Positions 32,728 to 41,935 of a DNA stretch of 64,000 nucleotides are shown here, one piece after another; the first letter of the stretch is position 1; every line of letters begins with the position of its first letter. A model generated the notes under the pieces. That model made no database searches and had not been told where the DNA came from. It was given only the letters and a program-made list of their open reading frames with translations. Location: contig JAEUGW010000025.1 of assembly GCA_016795565.1 (NCBI GenBank), positions 1-64,000 on the forward strand, given 5' to 3'. The translations under genes were made by a program, and so were the position numbers. The stretch comes from Opitutaceae bacterium (GTDB taxonomy: Bacteria; Verrucomicrobiota; Verrucomicrobiia; Opitutales; Opitutaceae).

Positions 32728-33813
32728 TTAGGCCGGCGTCACCCCGTGGCCGGCGGTGATGTGGGCGACGGAAATATTCCCGCCATCGAGCGCGAAGCCG
32801 CCCTGGAAAGGATTGCTGGCCATGAAGAGCGGCGTGTCGAGGTCGGCGTAAGTGAAGCCGCCCTGCCCGGCGGCAAAACACGCCGACGTCGTCATCGCGA
32901 GGATGGACTCGACATTGCCCCCGATCATGAGGCCGAGCCCGGTGCGCTTGGCGACGGCCGCGATGTCGAGTGCCGTGGCGAGCCCGGCCTTCATCAGCTT
33001 GATGTTCAGGAACTGCGCCGCCCGGGCGTCGGCGATTTTCTGGGCGTCGGCGCCGGAGCAAACGGCTTCATCCGCCGCGACGGGCCAGCCGCTCTCCTCG
33101 CCCAACGCCTTCATGCCGACCAGGTCATCCTTCGCCAGCCACTGTTCGAGCAGCGCGGGCTTGATGCCGAGGTCGCGCAGGCCCTTGACCAGAATCGTCG
33201 CGTCGGCGCGGGACACGCCCGCGTTGCCATCGAGGATCAAGGGCGAATCAGGCGCCACCTCGTGGATCGCCCGGAGCCGCGCCAAGTCGTAGGCCGCGCC
33301 CTTGGGGCCGCCGACCTTCACCTTGATGAGGCGGATACGGCGTTCGCGGATGGCCCGCGCATCGGCCGCGGCCTGCTCGGGCGTGCCCGTCGTCACGGTC
33401 ATGTCGGTCTCGAGCGCCGTGCCGGCCCCGCCGAAAAATTTCCACATCGGCACGCCGTCGCGCCGGTTCAGCGCGTCGAGCAGCGCCATCTCGAAGGCGC
33501 ACTGCGCCGAGCCGCAGGCCGCCCCGCCCCACTGGCGAAATTCTTCGGCCAAGGCGCGCCAGTCGTCCACCGGCCGGCCGACCAGCCAGCCCTGCGCCGC
33601 CTTCAGCGTCGCCATGGCTTGCGCCTGCGTCTCGCCGTTGTAAGGCGGCAGCGGCGCCGCCTCGCCATGCCCGACAAAACCGCCGTCGAGCTCGACGGTC
33701 ACGAGCACGTTGTTCGCCATGGCCTGTGCCCCGCCCGAGATGCCGAAGGGCGTGTGCAGGGCGATGTCGAGCGGCTGGCAGGCGAAGCGGCGGATGAGGG
33801 AGCGGGCGGACAC
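32728..33813 (-). CDS. Dipeptide epimerase (enolase superfamily, L-Ala-D/L-Glu epimerase-like)
   Basis: A 361-residue enolase superfamily protein of the muconate-lactonizing subgroup. Acid-base lysines occur in IKVKVGG and NIKLMKAG on opposite sides of the barrel, with metal ligands in LILDGNAG, LEQWLAKDD and VAADEAVC, and a C-terminal DLDTPL motif seen in Ala-Glu epimerases. The probable reaction is epimerisation of L-Ala-D-Glu during peptidoglycan recycling, though other dipeptide specificities exist in this family. It stands alone now; a gene remnant lies upstream on the same strand. Confidence 0.88.
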   Translation of the reverse strand: MSARSLIRRFACQPLDIALHTPFGISGGAQAMANNVLVTVELDGGFVGHGEAAPLPPYNGETQAQAMATLKAAQGWLVGRPVDDWRALAEEFRQWGGAACGSAQCAFEMALLDALNRRDGVPMWKFFGGAGTALETDMTVTTGTPEQAAADARAIRERRIRLIKVKVGGPKGAAYDLARLRAIHEVAPDSPLILDGNAGVSRADATILVKGLRDLGIKPALLEQWLAKDDLVGMKALGEESGWPVAADEAVCSGADAQKIADARAAQFLNIKLMKAGLATALDIAAVAKRTGLGLMIGGNVESILAMTTSACFAAGQGGFTYADLDTPLFMASNPFQGGFALDGGNISVAHITAGHGVTPA

Positions 33814-33882
33814 GGGGCGCGACTACAAGGCCTCCGCACCAAAAGGCAAAGCCGGAGTCCCCGGCGAAAACGCCCACCCGCG

Positions 33883-34010
33883 CTACTGCGGCAGCGCATC
33901 CGCGGCCTCCAGCAGCGCCTGGCGGGCGGCCCGGTAGGCGGCCGGATCCTTGCCGTAGTCGTCGAATCCCCGGAGCACCCGCGCGATGTCGGCCGACGCC
34001 CGCGCGGGCC
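33883..34010 (-). pseudogene. Possible 3' remnant of an unidentified gene
   Basis: An in-frame stretch upstream of the epimerase gene ends in ADIARVLRGFDDYGKDPAAY and ALLEAADALPQ then a stop, which looks like a real protein C-terminus (balanced helical composition). Upstream of it the frame continues only through dispersed-repeat sequence. The 5' part of the gene seems to have been lost where the repeat begins. I do not recognise the family; it may once have been cotranscribed with the epimerase. Confidence 0.4.
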
Positions 34011-34047
34011 CCCGGTGCGCCCTACCCGTCGGACTATTGCGAGCCAA
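33998..34047. repeat. GGTGCGCC dispersed repeat, copy 3 (degenerate)
   Basis: CCGGTGCGCCCTACCCGTCG followed by GACTATTGCGAGCC; the left arm of the palindrome is damaged. It marks the break in the gene remnant. Confidence 0.65.
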
Positions 34048-34051
34048 ATAT

Positions 34052-34174
34052 TGAGACTTACCCAAAGTAGTTACTGGTTTTGTCATCGCGAGGTGCGCGA
34101 AGCGCGCCGTGGCGATCCAGCTGGATTGCGTCGTCGTTTCACTCCTCGCAATGACAGATGGGTGCAACTTCGGG
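34052..34174. mobile_element. Nested repeat with GACTTACCC terminal repeats
   Basis: GACTTACCCAAAGT at the left and ACTTCGGGTAAGTC at the right bound a unit that contains a GTCATCGCGAGG-type repeat (34078-34162). It looks like one element inside another. Confidence 0.6.
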
Positions 34175-34280
34175 TAAGTCCCAATAGGCACCCAAAGTGG
34201 CCCGTCCAGCCCGCGAACCTGCCCCGCTTCGCCTGTTGACAGCGCCCCGCCACTTTCCAAGCGTCAGCCCCTTTCCCTCC

Positions 34281-35939
34281 ATGATTTCCTGGATCCAACG
34301 CTACTTTCAGAAGCACTTCCGCCTTGTATTCGCCGCCATCCTGATCGCCGTGGCCCTGCCCATGGTATTCATCTACAGCGCCTCGGGCGGCACGGGTGAC
34401 AGCCACGGCGGCGGCAAGATCCTCCAGCGCCCCTTCTTCGGCCACAACTTGGGCAACGCCGAGGAGACCCGCCGCATCTTCTCCGACGCCTCCTGGAGCA
34501 TCCGCCTCAAGGCCGGCTACGACGCCCTGCAAGGCGACCAGATCCAGCAATACGCCCTGCAGCGCATCGCCGGCCTCGCCCTGGCTGACCAGCTCCGCCT
34601 CCCCGTCCCCACGGCCGACCAGGTCGCCAAGGTCATCACCACCCTCCGCGCCTTCCAGAACGAGCAGGGCCAGTTCGACCAGGCCCGCTACACCCAGTTC
34701 GGCGACTCCCTCAAGACCCGCACCGACTTCACCGGCGCCGACGTCAACCGCATCCTCCGCGACGACCTCCGCCTCGAGGCGCTCGGCAAGCTCATCGGCG
34801 GCCCGGGCTACGTCCTCCCCCGCGACATCCAGGAGCAGCTCCGCCTCGCCGACTCCGTCTGGACCGTGCAGATCGCCACCCTCGACTACGCCACCTTCAA
34901 CCCCGCGCTCAACCCGACCGAGGACACGCTGAAAAAATTCCATGCGGACAACGCGTTCCGCTACGAGGTGCCCGCCCGCCCGCGCCTGAGCATGGTCGAG
35001 TTCAAGGGCGCGGACTACCTCCCGCCGGTCGCCCCCACCGAGGCCGAGCTCCGCGCCTACTACGACGCCAACGCCTCGCGCTTCCCCGTGCCCGCCGAGG
35101 CCGGCAAGAAGGACGACAAGCCCGCAGCCGCGCCCGCCGCCCCCGTGGACAATTTCCCGAAGGTCCGCGCCCAGGTCGAGACCGCCCTCAAGTCCGCCGT
35201 CGGCGCCCGCGGCGCCTCCAAGGCCGCCAACGACCTCGCCAACGCCATCTTCGAGCGCAAGCTCACCGCCAACTCGCCGGAGCTCACCGCCTTCCTCGCC
35301 GAGCAGCGCCACCCGGCGAAGCCCGTGCCCCCCTTCGCCCCCGACCAGCCGCCCGCCGACCTGCCCTGGCTCGGCAACTACGCCGAGCAGATCGCCCGCC
35401 TCAGCGCCCAGCGCCACTTCTCCGACCCCCTGCCCACCACCGACAGCTTCGCCATCCTCCTGTGGAACGAGAGCCTGCCGGGCTACAAGCCGCTCTTCGC
35501 CGAGGTCCGCGACCGCGTGCTGGCCGACTACAAGGAGAGCGAGAAGCGCAAGCTCTTCATCGCCCGCGGCCAGGCCCTCCGCACCCAGCTTCAGGCCGCC
35601 GGCACCAATTTCGCGACCGTCGCCGCCGCCGAGAAGCTCGACGTCAAGTCCTACGCCAACTTCACCCTCCGGCAGCCCCCGCAGGACATCCCCTACGCCG
35701 CCTACAGCGTCCTCCAGAACCTCGCGGCCGGCCAGGTCGCCGAGATGGTCGCCGAGCCGACGAAGGGCTACCTCGTTTACGCGCAGGAGAAGAAGCTGCC
35801 CGACCTCACGCCCGCCAACCCGCACTACGCCGAGATCCAGCAGCAGATGATGCTCCGCACCTCGGCCAACAACAGCAGCGCCTACCTGGCCGGGCTCGTG
35901 GAGCACGAGCTCAAGAAGACCGAGCCCGCGACCCCCTGA
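34281..35939 (+). CDS. SurA/PpiD-like membrane-anchored peptidyl-prolyl isomerase-type chaperone
   Basis: A 552-residue protein with a single N-terminal helix (LVFAAILIAVALPMVFIYS) and a long periplasmic part. The SurA_N-like chaperone region covers residues ~45-200 (FDQARYTQFGDSLKTRTDFT, VNRILRDDLRLEALGKLI), and a second helical region follows with PTEAELRAYYDANASRFPVP. A clear parvulin signature is not visible, so it may be a chaperone without isomerase activity, as for the inactive PpiD domain. Role: folding of exported proteins at the inner membrane. The tolC-like gene follows 180 bp downstream. Confidence 0.8.
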   Translation: MISWIQRYFQKHFRLVFAAILIAVALPMVFIYSASGGTGDSHGGGKILQRPFFGHNLGNAEETRRIFSDASWSIRLKAGYDALQGDQIQQYALQRIAGLALADQLRLPVPTADQVAKVITTLRAFQNEQGQFDQARYTQFGDSLKTRTDFTGADVNRILRDDLRLEALGKLIGGPGYVLPRDIQEQLRLADSVWTVQIATLDYATFNPALNPTEDTLKKFHADNAFRYEVPARPRLSMVEFKGADYLPPVAPTEAELRAYYDANASRFPVPAEAGKKDDKPAAAPAAPVDNFPKVRAQVETALKSAVGARGASKAANDLANAIFERKLTANSPELTAFLAEQRHPAKPVPPFAPDQPPADLPWLGNYAEQIARLSAQRHFSDPLPTTDSFAILLWNESLPGYKPLFAEVRDRVLADYKESEKRKLFIARGQALRTQLQAAGTNFATVAAAEKLDVKSYANFTLRQPPQDIPYAAYSVLQNLAAGQVAEMVAEPTKGYLVYAQEKKLPDLTPANPHYAEIQQQMMLRTSANNSSAYLAGLVEHELKKTEPATP

Positions 35940-36119
35940 GCGGCGCGCCCACCCCGCCGCTCATCCCGTCCAATCGCCGCCCGCCCATTCCTCTCGTGCC
36001 ACCGCCCCGGCGGTGGCATTTTCTTTCCTGAAACCACCGCGCGCCGCGCGCCGTCACAAAAAGCTTAAACTTTTGCCCCGTTTCCCGTGTTCTCCCGCTG
36101 TCTCCGCCCACCCTTTCAC

Positions 36120-37586
36120 ATGAGCATGATCCTCCGCCGCCTCACCGCCACCCTGCTGGCCGCCGCCCTCGCCGCCACCACCGCACACGCCCAGGACCAG
36201 ACGCCCGCCCCGGCCGCGCCCGAGCTCACCCTCGAGCAATGCATCGCCCGCGCCCTGGCCCGCAATTTCAGCCTGGAGGTCGGCCGCTACGCGCCCGCCA
36301 TCGCCAAGGACAGCATTGAGATAGCCCAAGGCGGCTACCAGCCCCAGTTCTCCGTCACCGGCGCCACCGGCGAGAACAGCAGCCCCGGCTTCGACAGCCG
36401 CTCCTCCAATCTCCGCGTCGGCGTCACCCAGCAGCTCTACACCGGCACCACGCTCAGCGCCAGCAGCCGGCTCGACCGCAGCTCCTCCGATCCCTTCACC
36501 GTCGGCTCGCTCAACCCGGCCTACGGCGCCGACCTCACCCTCTCGGCGCGCCAGTCCCTCCTCCGCGGCTTCGGCACCGCCATCAACCGCGCCAGTCTCG
36601 ACCGCGCCAAGATCGGCCTCGACCGCGCCAACCTCGACTACAAGGCCACCGCCCTCGACGTCATCCGCGACACCGAGAACGCCTACCACAACCTCGCCTT
36701 CGCCCGCGAGCAGCTGGCGGTCCGCAATTTCTCCCACGCCCTCGCCCAGCGCCTCTTCGACGAGGCCAAGATCCGGCGCGACACCGGCGTCGCCACCAAC
36801 CTCGACGTCCTGCAGGCCGAGGTCGGCGTGGCCAACGCCCGGCGCAACGTCCTCCTCGCCGAACAGACCGCCCAGGACCGGCAGGACGCGCTGCTCGCCC
36901 TCATCGGCCAGTTCCAGCTCGACGAGACCCTCGGCACCGTCCGCTTCGCCGAGGTCAGCGCGGCCGCGCCCGTCTTCGCCTCCTCCTACCAGCTGGCGAA
37001 GCAGAACCAGCCCGACTACCTTTCCTCCGTCGCCGCCATCGAGCAGCTCAAGCTCGACCTCAAGCTCGCCAAGGACGGGGCCAAGCCCGACCTCACCGTC
37101 GGCGCGGCCCTCGGCCTCAGCGGCAACAACGGCAGCGGCCGGGATGCCTTCGGCGACGCCCTCGACCGGCAGAACCATTCCTGGCAGGTGGACTTCGCCT
37201 TCAACTATCCCTGGGGCCAGACCTCCGACAAGGCCCGCTACCGCCAGAGCCTCGCCGGCCTCAGCCGCGAGCAGGTCCGCCTGAAGCAGCTCGAGCAGAA
37301 CATCGAGGTGCAGGTCCGCAGCGCCGTGCGCTCGGTCGAGACCAACATGGAGAGCGTCAAGATCGCCACCCTCGCCGCCCGCCTCAGCGAGCAGCAATAC
37401 GAGCTCGAGAAGGCCAAGTTCGACGCCGGCCAGTCCACCAGCCGCCGCGTGCTCGAGGCGCAGGACGATTTGGAAAGCGCCCGTGTGAGCGAGCTCCAGG
37501 CCAAGGTGAGCCTGCAAAGCGCCATCACCGGGCTGCACCGCATCGAGGGCAGCTCCCTGCAGCGGTATTCGGTCACGCTGCCGTAA
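36120..37586 (+). CDS. TolC family outer membrane protein
   Basis: A 488-residue outer membrane efflux protein with a signal peptide cleaved near AHA-QDQT. LTLEQCIARALARNFSLEVGRY opens the TolC fold, and two long coiled-coil repeats follow (YHNLAFAREQLAVRNFSHALAQR...DTGVATNLDVLQAEVGVANARR and the second half ending EKAKFDAGQSTSRRVLEAQDDLE). TolC proteins form the exit duct of efflux pumps or type I secretion. No pump genes are adjacent, so its partner is elsewhere. The stop codon abuts a MITE-like element. Confidence 0.92.
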   Translation: MSMILRRLTATLLAAALAATTAHAQDQTPAPAAPELTLEQCIARALARNFSLEVGRYAPAIAKDSIEIAQGGYQPQFSVTGATGENSSPGFDSRSSNLRVGVTQQLYTGTTLSASSRLDRSSSDPFTVGSLNPAYGADLTLSARQSLLRGFGTAINRASLDRAKIGLDRANLDYKATALDVIRDTENAYHNLAFAREQLAVRNFSHALAQRLFDEAKIRRDTGVATNLDVLQAEVGVANARRNVLLAEQTAQDRQDALLALIGQFQLDETLGTVRFAEVSAAAPVFASSYQLAKQNQPDYLSSVAAIEQLKLDLKLAKDGAKPDLTVGAALGLSGNNGSGRDAFGDALDRQNHSWQVDFAFNYPWGQTSDKARYRQSLAGLSREQVRLKQLEQNIEVQVRSAVRSVETNMESVKIATLAARLSEQQYELEKAKFDAGQSTSRRVLEAQDDLESARVSELQAKVSLQSAITGLHRIEGSSLQRYSVTLP

Positions 37587-37698
37587 GAGCCTGTCCGCAC
37601 AACCTATTCCCGGCAGCCTGGTTTTCTGTAGCGGCGGTCTGTGACCGCCGCCGAGCGTGGTGGGGTGATCGTTCGGCGGTCATAGACCGCCGCTACAG
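37586..37698. mobile_element. MITE-like element A, copy 3 (right end lost)
   Basis: Begins AGAGCCTGTCCGCACAACC at the tolC-like stop codon and ends after the inner GCTACAG palindrome without the right terminal repeat. Confidence 0.75.
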
Positions 37699-37720
37699 CC
37701 CCCCGCGTCGGCTTTGTATC

Positions 37721-37819
37721 AGGTGGAACCCGGCCTCCGGCCGGGTTTTCGCGACGCACGCCAACTGATCGCGCCTCATGTCCGCGCAAACCAACCCGGC
37801 CGGTGGCCGGGTTCCACTT
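37721..37819. repeat. GGTGGAACCC element, complete copy 2
   Basis: 99 bp with inverted ends AGGTGGAACCCGGCCTCCGG and GGTGGCCGGGTTCCACTT, the same design as the copy inside the NAGPA-like gene. The gap 37587-37898 holds only these two repeats. Confidence 0.8.
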
Positions 37820-37898
37820 CTTTCATCCCTTCGGCCTACGATTGCACCCTTGTCGCCCCCGGCGGCAGGGGTTTTTCTTTGGGTGCCCCACCCCGCGC

Positions 37899-39290
37899 AT
37901 GACGTTCCAGACCATCATCGAGCCGTTCCGCATCAAGACGGTCGAGCCCATCCGCTTCACCACCCGCGAGCAGCGCGCCACCGCCCTCGCCGCCGCCCAC
38001 CACAACCTTTTCCTGCTCAAGGCCGAGGATGTCATCATCGACCTGCTGACCGACTCCGGCACCGGCGCCATGTCCGCCGCCCAGTGGTCCGGCATGATGT
38101 CGGGCGACGAGTCCTACGCCGGGGCCCGCTCGTTCTTCCGCTTCGAGACGGCCGTCCGCGACGTCACCGGCTACCGCCACATCATCCCGACGCACCAGGG
38201 CCGCGCCGCCGAGCGCATCCTCTTCGCCACCGCCTGCCGCGCCGGCGACATCGTGCCGAACAACACGCATTTCGACACCACCCGCGCCAACCTCGAGGCC
38301 GTCGGCGCCACCGCGCTCGACCTGCGCTGCGCCGAGGCCACGCAGCCGGCCCTCGCCGCACCCTTCAAGGGCAACATCGACCTCGTCGCCCTCGAGCGCT
38401 GCCTGACCGAGCACAAGGGCCGCGTGCCGTTCGTGATGATCACCATCACCAACAACTCCGGCGGCGGCCAGCCCGTCAGCCTCGCCAACATCCACGCCGC
38501 CTCCTGCCTGTGCAAGGCCCACGGCGTGCCGCTCATCCTAGACGCCTGCCGCTTCGCCGAGAATGCCTGGTTCATCAAGCAGCGCGAGCCCGGCCAGGCC
38601 AGCCGCACCCCCGCCGCCATCGCCCGCGAGGTCTTCGAACTCGCCGACGGCTGCACCATGTCGGCCAAGAAGGACGGCCTCGTGAACATCGGCGGCTTCC
38701 TCGCGCTCAACAGCGACGCCCTCGCCGCCCGCTGCCGCAACAACCTCATCCTCACCGAGGGCTTCCCCACCTATGGCGGCCTCGCCGGCTACGACCTCGA
38801 GGCCCTCGCCGTCGGCATCCGGGAGGTGCTCGACGAGGATTACCTGCGCTACCGCATCCGCTCCGTGGCCTACCTCGGCGACAAGCTCACCGCTGCGGGC
38901 GTCCCCATCGTGCAGCCGCCGGGCGGCCACGCCATCTACATTGATGCCCGCGCCATGCTGCCGCACATCCCGCAGCACCAGTTTCCGGCCTGGGCCCTCT
39001 CCCTCGCCCTCTACCTCGAGGGCGGCGTGCGCTCGGTGGAGATCGGTTCCGTCATGTTCGGCCGCCAGCCCGACGGCACCGAGAAACCCGCGCCCATGGA
39101 ACTCGTGCGCCTCGCCTTCCCCCGCCGCGTTTACACCCAGAGCCACGTGGACTACCTCGCCGAGGTCATCCTCCACGTGCATGGCCTGCGCGACCGGCTC
39201 CGCGGCGTGCAGATCACCTCCGCGCCCGAAATGCTCCGCCATTTCACGGCGCAACTCGCTCCCGTCGGCGGCCGGCTTTTGGTGGACTAA
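37899..39290 (+). CDS. tnaA: Tryptophanase
   Basis: PLP-dependent beta-lyase, 463 aa, converting tryptophan to indole, pyruvate and ammonia. The PLP lysine is Lys258 in GCTMSAKKDGLVNIGG, and IPTHQGRAAE, ITNNSGGGQPVS and LDACRFAENAWF are family motifs. Two features favour tryptophanase over tyrosine phenol-lyase: the GVRSVEIGS segment lacks the Arg that binds the phenol ring in that enzyme, and the C-terminal LRHFTAQL retains the tryptophanase histidine. The start is the ATG before TFQTIIEPF. No tnaC-type leader was seen. Confidence 0.9.
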   Translation: MTFQTIIEPFRIKTVEPIRFTTREQRATALAAAHHNLFLLKAEDVIIDLLTDSGTGAMSAAQWSGMMSGDESYAGARSFFRFETAVRDVTGYRHIIPTHQGRAAERILFATACRAGDIVPNNTHFDTTRANLEAVGATALDLRCAEATQPALAAPFKGNIDLVALERCLTEHKGRVPFVMITITNNSGGGQPVSLANIHAASCLCKAHGVPLILDACRFAENAWFIKQREPGQASRTPAAIAREVFELADGCTMSAKKDGLVNIGGFLALNSDALAARCRNNLILTEGFPTYGGLAGYDLEALAVGIREVLDEDYLRYRIRSVAYLGDKLTAAGVPIVQPPGGHAIYIDARAMLPHIPQHQFPAWALSLALYLEGGVRSVEIGSVMFGRQPDGTEKPAPMELVRLAFPRRVYTQSHVDYLAEVILHVHGLRDRLRGVQITSAPEMLRHFTAQLAPVGGRLLVD

Positions 39291-39316
39291 CGGCGCGGCC
39301 CGCCTTTGCTGGCCGC

Positions 39317-39829
39317 ATGAAGCCCGAGATCAAATACGGCCTCGCCTGCGGCGCGGCCCTCTGCGCGTGGATCGCCCTGGAATACCTGCTCGGGTTTCAC
39401 ACCACCCGCCCCGACCTCGGCGCCTGGACAGGGCTGCTTTCCAACCTGATCCCGGCGGCCGTGCTGTTCCTGCTGCTGCGGAAGAAACGCGCCGCCCTCT
39501 TCGACGGCCGCCTCAGCCTCGGGGCCGGCATCTGGGCCGGGCTCCTGACCTCGTTCGTCGCCGCGCTCCTCGTTTACTGCTTCCTCGCCGGCTACACCAC
39601 CTACCTCAATCCCACCTGGATTGACCAGGCCCTGGAACACAAGGTCGCCCTGTGGCGGGCGGAGCAGGTGGCCGAGGTGGACATCCAAGGCCGCATCGTC
39701 CGCTACCGTGGCGCCTACACGCCGGTCGGCCTGCTCGGCAACACCCTGGTCGGCATGACGCTCCGGGGCGGCCTGCTCGGCCTCGGCCTCACCGCGCTGC
39801 TGCGCCGACTGCCCCACCGGCCGGACTAG
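39317..39829 (+). CDS. DUF4199-like membrane protein
   Basis: A 170-residue protein with four hydrophobic segments: near residues 7-25, 40-56, 72-95 and 143-163. The arrangement and length resemble DUF4199 proteins of unknown function. It begins 26 bp after tnaA on the same strand and may be cotranscribed. No catalytic or binding motif is visible. Confidence 0.65.
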   Translation: MKPEIKYGLACGAALCAWIALEYLLGFHTTRPDLGAWTGLLSNLIPAAVLFLLLRKKRAALFDGRLSLGAGIWAGLLTSFVAALLVYCFLAGYTTYLNPTWIDQALEHKVALWRAEQVAEVDIQGRIVRYRGAYTPVGLLGNTLVGMTLRGGLLGLGLTALLRRLPHRPD

Positions 39830-39864
39830 GATGTGTTTTTAACCCGGATCACGGAAGATTTGCC

Positions 39865-40134
39865 CACTGATGCTCCGCCTCACGGCTTCGCTTGGAAAAG
39901 CCCTCCGCCTAATCTGTCAGCCATAGGCCCGGCGGAGGCTGATCGGCTTCCTCCTTCGCCAAGCCTACGGCGGACACAGCCAGGTTTGGGTTCGGAGGCG
40001 CGGCTAATTGCCGCAAGAAGATACCAGCCACTTTGCCTCTATTGCGTCGGCGATTAGCCGACCCCTGCCCCCCCCTGCGGAGCCGATAAGGCGCAGCGCA
40101 ACAAGTAGCGCAGCCGTTAGGCGGAGCATCAGTG
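39865..40134. mobile_element. 270-bp element with perfect 16-bp terminal inverted repeats
   Basis: CACTGATGCTCCGCCT and AGGCGGAGCATCAGTG are exact complements bounding a 270-bp stretch with no convincing gene. This is MITE-like architecture. The gap 39830-40818 otherwise contains a GCTAATC-rich stretch, a GTCATCGCGAGG repeat and element A. Confidence 0.7.
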
Positions 40135-40416
40135 GTTAAAAGGCATCGGGGGTTTGGGCCTTGGCCTCGGACGTATGCCGACATGGTGGGCGACACCCTC
40201 CTTGGAACTGCTCCGGGCCTTCCCCCATTCGTGTGCCTTCGTGTCCATCCTACAAACCGCAGTAGGACCAACCGCTAATCCGCGCTAATTTACGCTAATC
40301 AAGAAATTCCAAGCAAAAGGCGGGCAGCACAGGCTTCACCTTATCGGCGAAGCGCAAACAGCAGAGAAATTACGGCTACTTCTTCATTACAACAAATGTC
40401 CGTGGCTTTAGATTTT

Positions 40417-40528
40417 TGTCATCGCGAGGCCCGCCAAGCGGGCCGTGGCGATCCAGCTGGATGACCGACTGTCGGCCTACGGCCTCGGTAGCTTCGTCGC
40501 TCCGCTCCTCGCAATGACCGTCCAAAAG
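40417..40528. repeat. GTCATCGCGAGG-type dispersed repeat, copy 4
   Basis: Same orientation and nearly the same sequence as 29092-29205; part of the duplicated FecR locus. Confidence 0.8.
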
Positions 40529-40551
40529 CCAAGGGATGCTGGTATTGGCGC

Positions 40552-40685
40552 CCATCCAAATACCCTATTCCCGACCGCTTGGTTTTCTGTAGCGGCGGTC
40601 TGTGACCGCCGTCGAGCGTGGGGTGGTGATCGTTCGGCGGTCATAGACCGCCGCTACAGGGCAGGCCATTATTCGGATAGGCTCT
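40552..40685. mobile_element. MITE-like element A, copy 4
   Basis: Terminal repeats ATCCAAATACCCTATT and ATTATTCGGATAGGCTCT enclose the TGTAGCGGCGGTC palindrome. It is flanked by GGCGCC and AGCGCC; the first FecR locus has a single GCGCC at this point and no element. Confidence 0.85.
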
Positions 40686-40818
40686 TAGCGCCGATTAGCG
40701 AAGATTAGCGGTTAAAGTGACTGCGGAATTTAGGTCCATTCGTGGTTCTACCATCCCAGCAGGCTATGCTTGCTTCCCGCGCATAATCTGCACAATCGCT
40801 CCCATCTCTCTCCCATCC

Positions 40819-41868
40819 ATGAACCTCCGCAAACTGATTCTATCCCTCACCGTTGCGCTGGGCCTCGCGGCTCCGGCCCTCGCCCAGACCACCCAGACGC
40901 AGGCCACCGTGGCCCGTGTCACCGGCGCCGCCACCGTCACCCTGCCCGACGGCAGCACCACCCCGCTCACCGCGGGCATGAAGGTCGCCCAGGGCTCCAC
41001 CATCACCACCGGCGCCGATGGCGATGTCTATCTCGAGTCCCATGCCGGCTACGTCACCTCCATCAAGCACGACTCCATCGTCGCCGTGGACGAGATCTCC
41101 GTCACCACCGAAGGCGGCCAGGTCAAGGAAGAGCGCACGATGCTCGACCTCAAGAGCGGCAACCTCGTCGCCAAGCTCGACCCCAAGAAAAAGAGCGTGA
41201 ACAACTACCAGGTCCGCACCCCCAAGGGCGTCGCCGCCGCCCGCGGCACCGTCTTCACCGTCATGTTCCGCGGCGAGAAGTATTCCGTCGCCGTCGTCAA
41301 CGGGTCCGTCTCCATCGTGCCCGTGAATAATTACCTTGGTAGAGAAGATACTCGTGTATTGGGGGGCGGGACCGATTCCGCCTCCACCCTCAACGCGGGA
41401 CAAGTGCTGACCGAAGGCGGCAGCGGAGTCCTTCAACGGGGAGATTTCTCCGTCGAGAACTCTGCCGCGAACACGGAATCGGACACCCGCGAGCTGTTGG
41501 CGGCGGCCGTGGCGACGGTGACGCTCGCCGCGCAGAATGGCATCGGCGGCACCACCGCCGCCGAGGCGGCCGCCGTGGCCAAGGCCGTCTTTGACGTCGC
41601 CCCCGGCGTCGCCGCGCAGGCCGGCGCGTTGATCAAGCAGTCCAACGACCGCTCTCCCCCGGCGGATGCCGCCCGCGCGTCCGAGGTGCTCAACGCCGTC
41701 ACTAGCGCGACCCCCGCCGCCAGCGCGGGCTTCACCAGCGGCAACACCACCGGCACCTTCACCACCACCACCACCACCACGAGGATTTTTGGCCCCACTA
41801 CCACCACCACCACCGTCACCACGCCGCAGCCGATTGATCCCTCGACGATCAGCCGCAGCAACGAGTAA
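40819..41868 (+). CDS. FecR-domain exported protein, paralogue 2
   Basis: A 349-residue paralogue of the protein at 29463: a signal peptide, a FecR-like domain nearly identical over residues ~25-145, a diverged middle, poly-Thr tracts and the same PQPIDPSTISRSNE end. The diverged section (about 41315-41370) has visibly lower GC than the flanks, which could reflect recombination or relaxed selection. It shares the upstream leader with paralogue 1, including an ATAATCTGCACAATCG block just before the start. Function unknown. Confidence 0.82.
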   Translation: MNLRKLILSLTVALGLAAPALAQTTQTQATVARVTGAATVTLPDGSTTPLTAGMKVAQGSTITTGADGDVYLESHAGYVTSIKHDSIVAVDEISVTTEGGQVKEERTMLDLKSGNLVAKLDPKKKSVNNYQVRTPKGVAAARGTVFTVMFRGEKYSVAVVNGSVSIVPVNNYLGREDTRVLGGGTDSASTLNAGQVLTEGGSGVLQRGDFSVENSAANTESDTRELLAAAVATVTLAAQNGIGGTTAAEAAAVAKAVFDVAPGVAAQAGALIKQSNDRSPPADAARASEVLNAVTSATPAASAGFTSGNTTGTFTTTTTTTRIFGPTTTTTTVTTPQPIDPSTISRSNE

Positions 41869-41889
41869 GCGGTCGCCCCTCCCCTTCCC

Positions 41890-41920
41890 AGCCGGCCCTC
41901 CCAACGGGCCGGCTTTTTTG
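41890..41920 (+). terminator. Intrinsic terminator after FecR paralogue 2
   Basis: AGCCGGCCC and GGGCCGGCT stem with a TTTTTT tail, the counterpart of the one at 30520. Confidence 0.9.
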
Positions 41921-41935
41921 CGCCCCACCCCGAAC

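Noticed and set aside
33883..34260. A 125-residue intact gene
   Set aside because: Its first two thirds are repeat sequence; only the last ~40 residues look like protein.
37899..39290. Tyrosine phenol-lyase instead of tryptophanase
   Set aside because: The phenol-binding Arg is absent and the C-terminal tryptophanase His is present.
39909..40271. Minus-strand frame of 120 codons
   Set aside because: It lies within the 270-bp inverted-end element and adjacent repeat sequence and has no protein-like features.
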